DNA from: an uncultured Bacteroidales bacterium
GTDB taxonomy: Bacteria > Bacteroidota > Bacteroidia > Bacteroidales > F082
Direction: 5' to 3'
DNA length: 64,000 nt
NCBI GenBank assembly: GCA_905234275.1
Contig: CAJOHD010000002.1
Coordinates: 124,001 to 188,000 of the forward strand
Below are positions 1 to 9,726 of the stretch, piece by piece. The notes beneath the pieces are model-generated. The model did no database searches. It was not told where the DNA came from and saw only the letters and a list, made by a program, of their open reading frames with translations. Made by a program: the position numbers and the translations under genes. Position 1 is the first letter of the stretch. Each line of letters starts with the position of its first letter.

Positions 1-2
1 TT

Positions 3-293
3 GACATGATGGTGCAATATATGAGTGCAGAAAGCATTCAGCAGTATGATTGCGATGATTCAGTTGATGAAATGGATGCCGGCAAAGTCACTCTTTATCC
101 AAATCCTGCCGATAATTTCTTGAAGATTAACGGCGAAAATCTTGGCAATGTAATGATTTACAATGCAATGGGTCAGAAAGTTGCTGAGTTTGTCGCTGGT
201 GATGAGTTGAATCTTGCCACATCCGATTTTGAAAATGGCGTTTATTTTGTGAAAGTTGGAGATAAGACCCAGAGATTTGTCGTAACACATTAA
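3..293 (+). CDS. C-terminal fragment of a T9SS-exported protein
   Basis: Only the last 97 codons are visible; the frame is open to the window edge, so the true start lies upstream and the ATG at 6 is unlikely to be real. The end is a type A T9SS sorting domain: a LYPNPADN motif, then a short beta-rich stretch (MIYNAMGQKV), then NGVYFVKVGD and a basic KTQRFVV end. In the family this domain directs periplasmic proteins through the type IX secretion pore to the cell surface and is then removed. The function of the missing body cannot be told. An AGATAACAG repeat starts directly after the stop codon. Confidence 0.85.
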   Translation, partial: DMMVQYMSAESIQQYDCDDSVDEMDAGKVTLYPNPADNFLKINGENLGNVMIYNAMGQKVAEFVAGDELNLATSDFENGVYFVKVGDKTQRFVVTH

Positions 294-323
294 TAGATAA
301 CAGATAAAAGATAACAGATAACA
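294..323 (+). repeat. AGATAACAG-type short tandem repeat at a stop codon
   Basis: This stretch is built from AGATAACAG / AGATAAAAG units directly after the TAA of the T9SS gene and ends 8 bp before the next ATG. Related copies, in the same orientation relative to the gene, lie at the stop codons of the M24 peptidase gene (20034-20069) and the SpoIIE gene (46241-46261). Confidence 0.7.
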
Positions 324-331
324 AAGGTCTG

Positions 332-1474
332 ATGAAAATATTAGTTCTTCGTTCTTCGTTTCAAAGCGACGATTTTGTTAAGACAGAATACGCTGAATTG
401 TTGGATTTACTGAAAAGCAGATGCAATGCTGAGATTTTAATTGTCAGTGACAACAATGTGGAGATGTTTCCTGAAACGTCTTTAGACAGGGTGAGTTGCG
501 TGATGATTGCCACCGGTGGCGTGGAAAATCTGTTCAAGACCATCTGGTCAAAGGGCATGATGAAAACCACCACATTGATTGCCGACGGTCGCAACAATTC
601 ATTGGCGGCAGCTCTTGAGATTCTGTCATATCTGTCGGAAAAAGGCGAGGAGGGTAGGATCATTCACGGAACGAACAATGAAATAGTAAAAGAAATATTG
701 GAAAACGTCGTAGAGACGCGCCTTGGCGCGTCTCTACCGTTCATCGGCACCCGCATCGGCTTGTTTGGCAAACCTTCCGACTGGTTGATTGCCAGCGGCG
801 TCGACTATGATTATCTGCGTGAATATTATGGCATTGAAACGGTTTTCATTGATTTGCAACGTTTGATTGATGAAATCAAAATGTCGGACCCTTACGTCGC
901 CATCAAGAAGATTTGTCAGGAAGAACGTCTGGACGCTATGACAATACGTTGCTTCGACATCATAAAGGCATGTAATACAACGAGTTGCTTGGCTTTGGCG
1001 AAGCTCAACGACGAAGGTATAGTGGCTGGTTGCGAAGGCGACATGCAGACTCTGATGACCATGCTTCTTGCCAAGAAACTGTGCAATGAGCCGGCATTCA
1101 TGGCAAATCCTTCAATCCTTACTGATAAAACCACCATGTTTGCCCACTGCACCGTGCCGTTGTCGATGTGTTACAGAACGACGATGCGTACTCATTTCGA
1201 GTCAGAAATCGGCGTGGCAGTGCAAGGTGACATGCCGCTGACCGACTATACCATCATGAAATGGGGTGGAAGACGCTTGAATAAGATGTTTGTGACTGAA
1301 GCGAAAGCCATAAAAAATGAGTACAGCAATCATTTTTGCCGTACTCAAATTACTTTTGATATAAATCTTAAGCCGTATCTCTTGAATCATTCCATCGGCA
1401 ATCATCACGTCATCATCAAAGGACGGCATGCCGCTGAGATTAGAAGATTTATGAAAGAGAACGGTATTAAATAG
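332..1474 (+). CDS. FucI/AraA-like sugar isomerase family protein
   Basis: A 380-aa protein that I place near the L-fucose/L-arabinose isomerase fold. Support comes from its last two thirds: a segment with RCFDIIKACNTTSCLALAKLND followed by AGCEGDMQTLMTMLLAKKL, reminiscent of the C(E)xD region of FucI-type enzymes, and a C-terminal GGRRL/HHVIIKG region. It is much shorter than true FucI (about 590 aa), so ketose/aldose isomerase activity is uncertain. An unusual feature is a perfect 28-bp palindrome at 710-737 that is read in frame as VETRLGASLP, near residues 128-137, at a boundary between two domains. The gene stands alone, followed by a repeat-rich spacer and the convergent groEL. Confidence 0.6.
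   Translation: MKILVLRSSFQSDDFVKTEYAELLDLLKSRCNAEILIVSDNNVEMFPETSLDRVSCVMIATGGVENLFKTIWSKGMMKTTTLIADGRNNSLAAALEILSYLSEKGEEGRIIHGTNNEIVKEILENVVETRLGASLPFIGTRIGLFGKPSDWLIASGVDYDYLREYYGIETVFIDLQRLIDEIKMSDPYVAIKKICQEERLDAMTIRCFDIIKACNTTSCLALAKLNDEGIVAGCEGDMQTLMTMLLAKKLCNEPAFMANPSILTDKTTMFAHCTVPLSMCYRTTMRTHFESEIGVAVQGDMPLTDYTIMKWGGRRLNKMFVTEAKAIKNEYSNHFCRTQITFDINLKPYLLNHSIGNHHVIIKGRHAAEIRRFMKENGIK
710..737. repeat. Perfect palindrome (13-bp arms) inside a coding sequence
   Basis: GTAGAGACGCGCC, two bases, then its exact reverse complement. It is a multiple of no codon length but is read through in frame without a stop. A related imperfect palindrome starting TAGAGACG lies at 20005-20031 in an intergenic region, which suggests a dispersed repeat family that has inserted into this gene. 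Confidence 0.8.
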
Positions 1475-1583
1475 TTTAGAGTTTAAAGTGTAGAGTTTAG
1501 AGTAGTTTAGAGTGGAAAGTTGAAAGTATAAAGAGCGCGAAGCGACAAATCAGCCGCTTCGCGCTACTATTTTAACTTTAAAC
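1475..1583. repeat. GTTTAGAG/TTTAAAG repeat spacer between convergent genes
   Basis: The 114-bp spacer between the isomerase-like gene and groEL begins with several TAGTTTAGAGTTTAAAG-like units (1473-1530) and ends with the opposite orientation (TTTAACTTTAAACTAG, about 1570-1585). A strong hairpin sits between them. The arrangement looks like a small composite inverted-repeat element rather than coding DNA. Confidence 0.5.
1534..1565. terminator. Hairpin between convergent genes, possible terminator
   Basis: AGCGCGAAGCG and CGCTTCGCGCT form a perfect 11-bp stem with a 10-nt loop. No clean T-run follows on either strand (ACTATTTTAACTTT on the plus side), so it may be a terminator, an RNA-end stabiliser or the core of the repeat element around it. 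It lies 23 bp beyond the groEL stop. Confidence 0.5.
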
Positions 1584-1588
1584 TAGAA

Positions 1589-3238
<1,650 letters not shown>

Positions 3239-3250
3239 TTATTTACAAAT

Positions 3251-3529
3251 TTAGATGATTGCTATAATATCGTTTTCACGCATAATCATGTAGTCTTTTC
3301 CATCGAGATGGAACTCGGTGCCTGCATATTTGCCATAGATAACGGTGTCGCCGACTTTCACGGTGATAGGGTTGTCTTTTGTGCCAGGACCGACGGCAAC
3401 TACTGTGCCCTGCTGTGGTTTTTCCTTAGCTGTGTCAGGGATGATGATTCCGCTTGCTGTTTTCTGTTCTGCGACAGCCGGCTCAATGACGACGCGGTCT
3501 GCCAACGGTTTGATATTCAATTTTGCCAT
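3251..3529 (-). CDS. groES: Co-chaperonin GroES (HSP10)
   Basis: 92 aa; the lid of the GroEL chamber. The start [17 protein letters not shown] at 3529 is chosen because it matches the family N-terminus; an in-frame ATG at 3577 would add 16 unrelated lysine/isoleucine-rich residues. The mobile-loop region ([12 protein letters not shown]) and the [24 protein letters not shown]-terminus are intact. It is co-transcribed with groEL and separated from the upstream secG by a strong hairpin terminator. Confidence 0.97.
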   Translation of the reverse strand: MAKLNIKPLADRVVIEPAVAEQKTASGIIIPDTAKEKPQQGTVVAVGPGTKDNPITVKVGDTVIYGKYAGTEFHLDGKDYMIMRENDIIAII

Positions 3530-3612
3530 GATATTATATTTTTTAATTGTTATTTTCTTGCGAATTTTGTTTATCAAAAATCATTCCAAATGCGTTTTTG
3601 TCAGCTAAATGA

Positions 3613-3648
3613 TAAAAAAAATGTCAGAACGTGTGACATTCTGACATT
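3613..3648 (-). terminator. Rho-independent terminator after secG
   Basis: The inverted repeat AATGTCAGAA (3620-3629) / TTCTGACATT (3639-3648) has a run of A at 3614-3620, which becomes a U-tract on the minus strand. It follows the secG stop by about 20 bp and isolates the lptE-secG operon from groES-groEL. A T-rich run at 3650-3654 could give weak function in the other direction. Confidence 0.8.
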
Positions 3649-3667
3649 CTTTTTCTTGCTTATCGGA

Positions 3668-3979
3668 TTATTCAGCTGCTTCTGTATCCTGAATCGGAAG
3701 AGGATTCTGGACCGGAACCTCAATCTGAGTACCTCTTGTAGCGCCTTCCACGTTTCTGTGAGAGACCGCAACACTTGAAGCGAGGCAGAACACAACCAAA
3801 AGAACTGCTAAAGTCCAAGTTGTTTTCTCCAAGAAGTCGGTAGTCTTGCGAACGCCAAGAATCTGGTTGTGTGACGAGAAGTTAGATGCCAATCCGCCAC
3901 CTTTTGAATTCTGAACCAAAACAACCAACATCATCAAGAAACTGACGATAAGGATTAATACTGAAATTGTTACGTACAT
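3668..3979 (-). CDS. secG: Preprotein translocase subunit SecG
   Basis: A 103-aa inner-membrane protein of the SecYEG channel. Two hydrophobic helices (about residues 3-23 and 53-73) flank a Gly/Ser-rich loop with QNSKGGGLASNF, which is the SecG hallmark. The acidic C-terminal tail (VPVQNPLPIQDTEAAE) is an extension common in this phylum. It is the last gene of a leftward run pheT, sigma-54 activator, lptE, TPR protein, secG, 11 bp after the TPR gene. Confidence 0.92.
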   Translation of the reverse strand: MYVTISVLILIVSFLMMLVVLVQNSKGGGLASNFSSHNQILGVRKTTDFLEKTTWTLAVLLVVFCLASSVAVSHRNVEGATRGTQIEVPVQNPLPIQDTEAAE

Positions 3980-3990
3980 CGTCTTAAATA

Positions 3991-4686
3991 TTAATTGTTT
4001 AACTTATTTTTTAACGTTTTAATTTGACCTGCAAAAATAATACTTTTTTCTGGATATTTTAATTTTAATTTTTCATAAATCGAAATTGCTTTTTCGTAAT
4101 ATCCTTGTTTTTCGTAAATCATTGCTAATGTTTCACTTACGATATTTTCTTGGTCAATGACAGATTCTTGGGCGGCAGAAATCGGGTTGAAAAACTCCTG
4201 TTTCGGACGAGAAATCGACGGGTTTTCGGCGATAAATTTGTCGATAATTTCCGCTTTTGACAGTTTTTTTTCTGTTTTTTTTGTCGTTTTTTTCTGTTTT
4301 TCGAGTTCCGCGATCTTGTTTTCGATGATGGCCTTCAGCTCGTCGAGAGATTTTCTCTTCTCTTCCAGCAGTGCCATCTCTCTGTTGAGGTCTTCCGGCG
4401 TGCCACCGAGGTCGATCTCAGGGATAAGGATGGTTTTTTCCGGAATCACTTCATTCTCAACAGGTTCCGGTACATATTCATCTGGAAGTTGGGTGCACAG
4501 TTTGCGCAGGATGTTTCTGTTTGGAGCCATCGCTGCTGCGCGTCGGAGCTGCTGCTGAGCTTGTGGGTGCTCGCTACGTTGCATGCCTGCGGCAAGCAAC
4601 ACCTGCGCCACCGTGAAGTAAGGATACTGCTTCACAAAAGCCTCAAGCTCGCTAACATCTAACCGTGTCAACCAATTATTTTCCAA
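3991..4686 (-). CDS. Conserved hypothetical protein with C-terminal TPR
   Basis: A 231-aa soluble protein with no signal peptide. Residues 1-60 are helical (TRLDVSELEAFVKQYPYFTVAQVLLAAGMQR). A coiled-coil-like stretch follows (about 105-145, rich in Glu/Lys: LEEKRKSLDELKAIIENKIAELEKQKKTTKKTEKKL). A single TPR-like pair ends the protein (ETLAMIYEKQGYYEKAISIYEKLKLKYPE). It sits 3 bp after lptE and 11 bp before secG, a neighbourhood conserved in Bacteroidales, so a role linked to envelope biogenesis is possible but unproven. Confidence 0.75.
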   Translation of the reverse strand: MENNWLTRLDVSELEAFVKQYPYFTVAQVLLAAGMQRSEHPQAQQQLRRAAAMAPNRNILRKLCTQLPDEYVPEPVENEVIPEKTILIPEIDLGGTPEDLNREMALLEEKRKSLDELKAIIENKIAELEKQKKTTKKTEKKLSKAEIIDKFIAENPSISRPKQEFFNPISAAQESVIDQENIVSETLAMIYEKQGYYEKAISIYEKLKLKYPEKSIIFAGQIKTLKNKLNN

Positions 4687-4689
4687 TGT

Positions 4690-5196
4690 TTACCAATTTA
4701 CTACTGCCTTGTTGAAAATGTCTTCGCAAAGTTTATCGCAAATCGTGACCAGAATCTCCTCCTGAATTGCATTCAGATCCTGGGTGCTCGAATAATCCTC
4801 AAATTGCGAAAACTTCTGCTCAAAATTCTTTGATTCGTCGTATCTGTTGTAAAACCTGACATTCACAGTGATTGTGAGGCGGTTTAACGCTGCCATCTGG
4901 TCGCCTGTGATAGCGGTAGGTGCCGTCTTGTAGTCGATAATCTCGCCTTCGATGGCGAGGTCGCCGTTGTCACTCACCGCGTCGAGGGTGGTCTGATTCA
5001 TGAAATAGTCACGCAAAGTGTTGGTAATCATATCGCTAAGCAACGGATTGACCAAGTTTGCGTTGTTCGGAAAATGCTGAACTGACACGGTTTTTGCCTC
5101 CGCCGGGATGCTCGCTCCTGTGAACGAATAAATTCCGCAGCCGGTCAGCATAAAAACCGCTATTAATATTAATAAGGTGTTAATTCGTTTTAGCAT
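4690..5196 (-). CDS. lptE: LPS-assembly lipoprotein LptE
   Basis: A 168-aa outer-membrane lipoprotein: a short hydrophobic leader followed by the lipobox LTGC, then GIYSFTGASIPAEAKTVSVQ, the typical LptE opening in Bacteroidota. LptE plugs the LptD barrel and helps deliver lipopolysaccharide to the cell surface. The start at 5196 (MLKRINTLL) gives a standard signal peptide; an ATG at 5208 adds only MCWN. lptC lies at 40.5 kb of the same window, so two parts of the LPS export path are encoded here in separate operons. Confidence 0.85.
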   Translation of the reverse strand: MLKRINTLLILIAVFMLTGCGIYSFTGASIPAEAKTVSVQHFPNNANLVNPLLSDMITNTLRDYFMNQTTLDAVSDNGDLAIEGEIIDYKTAPTAITGDQMAALNRLTITVNVRFYNRYDESKNFEQKFSQFEDYSSTQDLNAIQEEILVTICDKLCEDIFNKAVVNW

Positions 5197-5249
5197 ATTC
5201 CAACACATTTAAACATATTTTGCATAGCAACACATTGCGTGTCAGCGCA

Positions 5250-6443
5250 TTACATTTTTATATCGTATTCCTTAATCTTTCTGTACAACGTTCTTTCGCT
5301 GATGCCGAGTTCCTTGGCAGCGTTTTTTCTCTTACCGTTATATTTGCGTAAAGCCTTGATAATCACTTCGTTTTCTTTATCTTGCAATGAGAGGCTGTCG
5401 TTAGCCTGTTTCTCATGAAGATACTCGACTTCAGCATCTTGTGTGTTGTCGTAGTCGATGACGGTTGTCGCCTTGATAGGGGTGATGTGCTGTTGTGCAA
5501 CAGGTGTCGCCATCGGAATCTGTCCAGACGTGAGCTCATCGACGGTTTTACGAAGCTCTGTGATGTCTTTCTTCATGTCGAACAGCACCTTGTAAAGGAT
5601 GTCGCGCTCGGAGATGGTGTCGGCTTTGCTTTCGTCTTTGATGATGACAGGTAGCGCTGTCTGCGTCGGGAGATAGTTTCTCAGAATCTCAGGTGTGATA
5701 ACTCGTTCAGTCTCAATGATAGAGATCTGCTCGGTGACGTTTTTCAGCTGTCGGATGTTGCCGTCCCAGCGGTAGCTTTCGAGCATTGTGAGGGCTTCAG
5801 GCGTGAGCTGTACAGCCGGGATGTGGTATTTCTCGGCGAAGTCGGAAGCGAATTTTCTAAAAAGAAGTCTGATGTCTTCTTTTCTCTCGCGCAATGCCGG
5901 GATATGAATCGGGACGGTGTTCAAACGATAATACAAGTCCTCGCGGAAACGTCCTTTTTCTATAGCTGTCGGGATGTCGACATTTGTGGCAGCCACCACG
6001 CGCACGTTGGTTTTCTGAATCTTCGATGACCCGACCTTGATAAACTCGCCGTTTTCGAGCACTCTCAGCAGTCTTGCTTGTGTCGCTAAAGGCAACTCAG
6101 CCACTTCGTCGAGGAACAATGTGCCGCCGTCAGCCACCTCGAAGTAACCTTTTCGGGTGTCGTAAGCTCCTGTAAATGAGCCTTTTTCGTGACCGAAGAG
6201 CTCCGAGTCGATGGTGCCCTCAGGAATGGCGCCGCAGTTGATGGCGAAGTAAGGACCATGCTTGCGGGCGCTATTCTGGTGTATTATCTGCGGAAACACG
6301 TCCTTGCCAGTGCCGCTCTCTCCGTTGATGAACACGGTGAGGTCAGTAGCCGCCACCTGCACCGCCACCTCGATGGCGCGGTTCAGGTTCGGATCGTTGC
6401 CGATAATGCCGAATCGTTGCTTAATCGATTGAATGTCAATCAT
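5250..6443 (-). CDS. Sigma-54-dependent transcriptional activator, no receiver domain
   Basis: 397 aa. It starts almost directly with the AAA+ domain: Walker A GESGTGKD near residue 42, the sigma-54 contact loop as GSFTGA (canonical GAFTGA) near 89, Walker B GGTLFLDEVAELP near 108, and an arginine-finger region near 165. A linker of about 100 residues leads to a Fis-type helix-turn-helix (NAAKELGISERTLYRKIKEYDI) at the very end. It has no N-terminal receiver, GAF or PAS domain, so how it is switched on is not visible. Its ATG overlaps the pheT stop as ATGA, so translation is coupled to pheT. Its targets are unknown. Confidence 0.92.
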   Translation of the reverse strand: MIDIQSIKQRFGIIGNDPNLNRAIEVAVQVAATDLTVFINGESGTGKDVFPQIIHQNSARKHGPYFAINCGAIPEGTIDSELFGHEKGSFTGAYDTRKGYFEVADGGTLFLDEVAELPLATQARLLRVLENGEFIKVGSSKIQKTNVRVVAATNVDIPTAIEKGRFREDLYYRLNTVPIHIPALRERKEDIRLLFRKFASDFAEKYHIPAVQLTPEALTMLESYRWDGNIRQLKNVTEQISIIETERVITPEILRNYLPTQTALPVIIKDESKADTISERDILYKVLFDMKKDITELRKTVDELTSGQIPMATPVAQQHITPIKATTVIDYDNTQDAEVEYLHEKQANDSLSLQDKENEVIIKALRKYNGKRKNAAKELGISERTLYRKIKEYDIKM

Positions 6444-8908
6444 CTCAATGTAGCGTTAAGTTGTTGCTCGATAGCCTGCTGAATCCTTGCCATGGTCTTC
6501 TCAATGACCTTGTCGGTCAAGGTCTTCTGCTTATCTTGGATCGTGAAGCTGACAGCATACTGTTTCTTGCCTGCAGGAATCTTGTCACCTTCATAGATAT
6601 CAAACAAATTCACTGATTTCAAGATGTTTTTCTCTGTCGCGAATGCCACATTTTTGATTTGCTCGAATGTCACGTTCTTATCCAAGACGAGGGCGAGGTC
6701 GCGGCGCACGCTCGGGAACTTCGGCAGTGCCTCGAAGCTGATGGTCTTTAAGCCTTTGATGACTTTCAAGACAGCATCCCAATCGAAGGTGGCATGGAAG
6801 ACTTCTTTCTTCACGTCGAACATCTTCAAGGTCTTGGCGTTGATCTTGCCGATGGTTGCCAACTCGTTGTTATTCAATGAATAAACTATCGAATAATCGT
6901 AATGTGACACTGTGCCTTCGTTCATCTGGAGCTCGTCGACGTTGATGCCGATTTTGTGGAAGATGCCGAGGACATATTTCTTCAAGTCGTAGAATGAGAG
7001 GCTCATCGGCTTGCCATTCCATGACTCTTCTCTGTCGTTGCCGGTGATGAGCAAATCGAGACGGAAGTTCTCGTTATAAGGGTTGAGAGGCTTCTGCTCT
7101 GTTGCTTTGTTGGCGGCGTTGAAGCTATAGACGTTGCCGAACTCGAAGAACTTCATGTCGAAGTTCTTGAAGCTTTGGTTACGAGCGATGCTCTCGAGTC
7201 CGCCGAACAGAAGCGACTGGCGCATCACGTCGAGGTCGGAGCTCAACGGGTTGAGAATCTTCACGTTGTTGGCCTCGTCGAAGCTGTCGAGGTCTCTTGT
7301 ATATGCCGATTTCGTGAGAGAGTTGTTCATTATCTCATAGAAACCGTTGGATGCCAGCATGATAGAGATTTCTTTCTGAATCTTCTCTTTGTCAGGTTTG
7401 TTGTTGACGTTGATGCTGGCGTTGATTTTTGTAGGGATGGCGATGTTATCGTAGCCGTAGATGCGGAGGATTTCCTCTACGAGGTCGGCTGGACGGTAGA
7501 CATCGACTTTGCATGTCGGCACATCGACGGTGACGTAGGCATCGGTGAGTTCAACCACTTGACAGTCAAGGTCTTTGAGGATATTGGCAGCCACTTCTTT
7601 CTCGATATTCTGACCTGCAATCTTGTTGAGATAATCGAATTTAAGCTGCACGCGCACAGGTGTGAAGTCGCCGTTGACCACGTCTTTCACCTCTGATGAC
7701 ACGGTGCCGCCAGCGAGTTCTTTTACCAGCAATGCGGCGCGTTTGAGGGCGTACATGGTGATGTTAGGGTCGCAGCCACGCTCGTAGCGGAAGCTTGCAT
7801 CTGTCTGAAGTCCGTGGAAACGTGCGGTTTTACGGATAGAGGTAGGGTTGAAGTAAGCGCTCTCGATGAACACATTTTTGGTCTCCTCTGTGACGCCTGA
7901 GTCGAGGCCGCCGAACACGCCGGCGATGCACATTGGCTCTTCGGCGTTGCAAATCATGAGGTTGGTGTCGCTGAGCTTACGCTGCACGCCGTCCAAGGTA
8001 GTGAATGGGGTGTCTTTTGCCAAGCATTTGACAATCACCTTCTTGCCTTTGATTTTGTCGGCGTCGAAGATATGCATTGGCTGGCCGACTTCCATCAACA
8101 CGAAGTTGGAGATATCGACGATGTTGTTGATTGAGCGGAGGCCGACTGCTTCGAGGCGGTTTTTGAGCCATGCCGGTGAAGGACCGACTTTCACGCCGCT
8201 GACGGTGACGCCGCTGTAGCGTGGGCAGTTCTTGGTGTCTTCCACGATGACTTCGATGTCGTTGCTGGTGTTTTCCACCTTGAAAGCGTCGACAGAAGGG
8301 CGTTCGATCTTATATTGACGAGTGTTGTTTTTATGGTTGAGGGCAGCCACGAGGTCGCGGTCGCATCCGATGTGCGATGTGGCGTCGGAACGGTTGGCGG
8401 TGAGGCCTATCTCGTAGGTGTAGTCTTCTTCCACAGGGAAGTAAAACGAGGCAGGCTTGCCCACTTCGTAGTTGTCGGGAAGCACCATGATGCCTTCGTG
8501 AGAAGCGCCGAGTTGAAGCTCGTCTTCGGCGCATATCATGCCTTCCGACACCTCGCCGCGGATCTTGCCTTTCTTGATGGTGAAGTGCTCGTCGCCGCTC
8601 CACAGCTCGCATCCTATTGTTGCCACTAACACTTTCTGTCCGGCTGCCACGTTAGGGGCGCCGCACACGATATGCAGAGGCTCAGCCTGACCGACGTCGA
8701 CGGTGGTGATGTGAAGATGGTCGGAGTTAGGGTGGTCGATGCATGTGAGCACTTTTCCGACGACGACGCCTTTCAAGCCGCCTTTCACCGACTCATAACG
8801 TGTCATGTCTTCAACTTCGAGACCTGTTCCGGTCAACGTTTTTCCAAGTTCTTCAGCTGGTAAATCGCACTGAATGTACTGCTTAAGCCAATTATATGAT
8901 ATTTTCAT
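6440..8908 (-). CDS. pheT: Phenylalanine-tRNA ligase beta subunit
   Basis: 822 aa, the usual length. It charges tRNA-Phe as an alpha2-beta2 enzyme with PheS, which is not in this window. Domains in order: N-terminal MKISYNWLKQYI, an EMAP/OB-type tRNA-binding domain (VVVGKVLTCIDHPNSDHLHITTVDVG, about residues 45-150), B3/B4 editing domain (about 215-390), B5 (about 400-470), and a C-terminal ferredoxin-fold anticodon-binding domain (FPSVRRDLALVLDKNVTFEQI, about 725-820). A -7 promoter box and a small dispersed repeat lie in its leader. The cognate tRNA-Phe gene is at 44.5 kb. Confidence 0.97.
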   Translation of the reverse strand: MKISYNWLKQYIQCDLPAEELGKTLTGTGLEVEDMTRYESVKGGLKGVVVGKVLTCIDHPNSDHLHITTVDVGQAEPLHIVCGAPNVAAGQKVLVATIGCELWSGDEHFTIKKGKIRGEVSEGMICAEDELQLGASHEGIMVLPDNYEVGKPASFYFPVEEDYTYEIGLTANRSDATSHIGCDRDLVAALNHKNNTRQYKIERPSVDAFKVENTSNDIEVIVEDTKNCPRYSGVTVSGVKVGPSPAWLKNRLEAVGLRSINNIVDISNFVLMEVGQPMHIFDADKIKGKKVIVKCLAKDTPFTTLDGVQRKLSDTNLMICNAEEPMCIAGVFGGLDSGVTEETKNVFIESAYFNPTSIRKTARFHGLQTDASFRYERGCDPNITMYALKRAALLVKELAGGTVSSEVKDVVNGDFTPVRVQLKFDYLNKIAGQNIEKEVAANILKDLDCQVVELTDAYVTVDVPTCKVDVYRPADLVEEILRIYGYDNIAIPTKINASINVNNKPDKEKIQKEISIMLASNGFYEIMNNSLTKSAYTRDLDSFDEANNVKILNPLSSDLDVMRQSLLFGGLESIARNQSFKNFDMKFFEFGNVYSFNAANKATEQKPLNPYNENFRLDLLITGNDREESWNGKPMSLSFYDLKKYVLGIFHKIGINVDELQMNEGTVSHYDYSIVYSLNNNELATIGKINAKTLKMFDVKKEVFHATFDWDAVLKVIKGLKTISFEALPKFPSVRRDLALVLDKNVTFEQIKNVAFATEKNILKSVNLFDIYEGDKIPAGKKQYAVSFTIQDKQKTLTDKVIEKTMARIQQAIEQQLNATLR

Positions 8909-8936
8909 TTTATAAATGTTTATTATTCAATAGCAT

Positions 8937-8974
8937 GAGATTCCTCGACTCCACTTCGTTTCGCTCGGAATGAC
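8937..8974. repeat. GTCATTyCGA/GAATCTC dispersed repeat (copy 1)
   Basis: A 38-bp copy reading GAGATTCCTCGACTCC...CGCTCGGAATGAC. It lies between the -7 box and the start codon of pheT, so it should be transcribed in the 5' leader, where its imperfect inverted symmetry could fold. Other copies are at 22791, 27235, 27286, 28596, 28670, 35450, 55456, 63782 and 63904. Confidence 0.8.
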
Positions 8975-8985
8975 AATTACAAACT

Positions 8986-9016
8986 GCAAAGATACAAAAT
9001 TCTGACAAAATGTCAG
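8986..9016 (-). promoter_or_regulatory. pheT promoter (-7 box) with adjacent CTGACA palindrome
   Basis: The minus strand reads TATCTTTGC at 8994-8986, a perfect Bacteroidota -7 box. Just upstream, CTGACA AAA TGTCAG (9002-9016) is a perfect 6-bp-arm palindrome placed where the -33 element and a regulator would sit. The spacer 9017-9129, up to the DUF985 stop, is A/T-rich and shows nothing else. Confidence 0.65.
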
Positions 9017-9129
9017 GTAAAAAAATAAAAAAATAATTCTTCACCGTTCATAAATATCTTCCAACTTTCTTTTTCTTTTCTTTGTGTATTTTGCTTTAAC
9101 TATTTCGTATGAGTTCTGGATTAGTTCTA

Positions 9130-9585
9130 TTATTCTTTTGTTAACCTCTCTATCAGTTCTTTATGTTGAGGAAAAAGCTGAAGAAGATTGGATTTCCTTG
9201 CCAATTCAAAGTTTTCAAAGCTGAAAGCGGGTCCGACAGCACATCCAACGAGGCAAAATCCCTGCTTCGATGGAATTTCAGCAGCAAACCATTGTTCAGG
9301 CATGATGACAACTTGCATTTCATGATCTGTTGAAAGCTTATGTATGCTGAGTTTGCCATCTTGATCAATCACATAAATATTAAGTGGCTCGCCGTCATGA
9401 TAATACCAGATTTCAACCACGCCATGAAGTCTATGAAAGGCTGAGATATCGTTGGCAGTGAGCATATAATAAATGGTTGAGACATCCTTTTTTCCTGTTG
9501 CATCGTTGCCATAAAGCTGACGATAATAGCCTCCTTCCGGATGAGGAAGAAGCCCAAGTTTTTCGATATAGTTGTTAATTGTCAT
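9130..9585 (-). CDS. Cupin superfamily protein, DUF985 (Cupin_5)
   Basis: 151 aa. Family signatures are LGLLPHPEGGYYRQLY at the start, STIYYMLTANDISAFHRLHGVVEIWYYHDGEPL in the first barrel strands, and WFAAEIPSKQGFCLVGCAVGPAFSFENFEL near the end. DUF985 proteins are single-domain cupins; some bind metal or sugar-like ligands, but the substrate here is unknown. The start codon overlaps the stop of a 42-codon gene (ATGA), so the two are translationally coupled from one promoter. Confidence 0.88.
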   Translation of the reverse strand: MTINNYIEKLGLLPHPEGGYYRQLYGNDATGKKDVSTIYYMLTANDISAFHRLHGVVEIWYYHDGEPLNIYVIDQDGKLSIHKLSTDHEMQVVIMPEQWFAAEIPSKQGFCLVGCAVGPAFSFENFELARKSNLLQLFPQHKELIERLTKE

Positions 9586-9710
9586 TTATATTTATATTTC
9601 CCGCTGAGGATTTTTGCTCTCAATCCTTTCACGGCCGGTTTGTAATAAGAGACTTCCAGTGCACCGCCTTCGCTGAACGTTTGTCTCAGTCTATCGCTCG
9701 TTATCGCCAT
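9582..9710 (-). CDS. Small protein of 42 aa, coupled to the DUF985 cupin
   Basis: The frame runs MAITSDRLRQ ... GGALEVSYYKPAVKG ... YKYK and stops inside the start of the DUF985 gene (ATGA overlap). A perfect TATCTTTGC box lies 16 bp before its ATG, the same short-leader spacing as amn and the tRNA in this window. Coupling plus promoter position argue that it is translated. It is basic, has no membrane segment or signal peptide, and matches nothing I recognise. It could be a small regulator or partner of the cupin, or a leader peptide. Confidence 0.6.
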   Translation of the reverse strand: MAITSDRLRQTFSEGGALEVSYYKPAVKGLRAKILSGKYKYK

Positions 9711-9726
9711 TACTAGATTATTTCCT

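Noticed and set aside
3308..3778. 156-codon frame opposite groES and the secG end
   Set aside because: Cys/Phe-rich antisense frame crossing a terminator; no support.
5250..6443. Two-component response regulator
   Set aside because: The protein begins with the AAA+ domain; there is no receiver domain or phospho-acceptor Asp region.
7175..7696. 173-codon frame opposite pheT
   Set aside because: Antisense shadow; Asp/Val/Phe-rich composition typical of reverse reading of a conserved gene.
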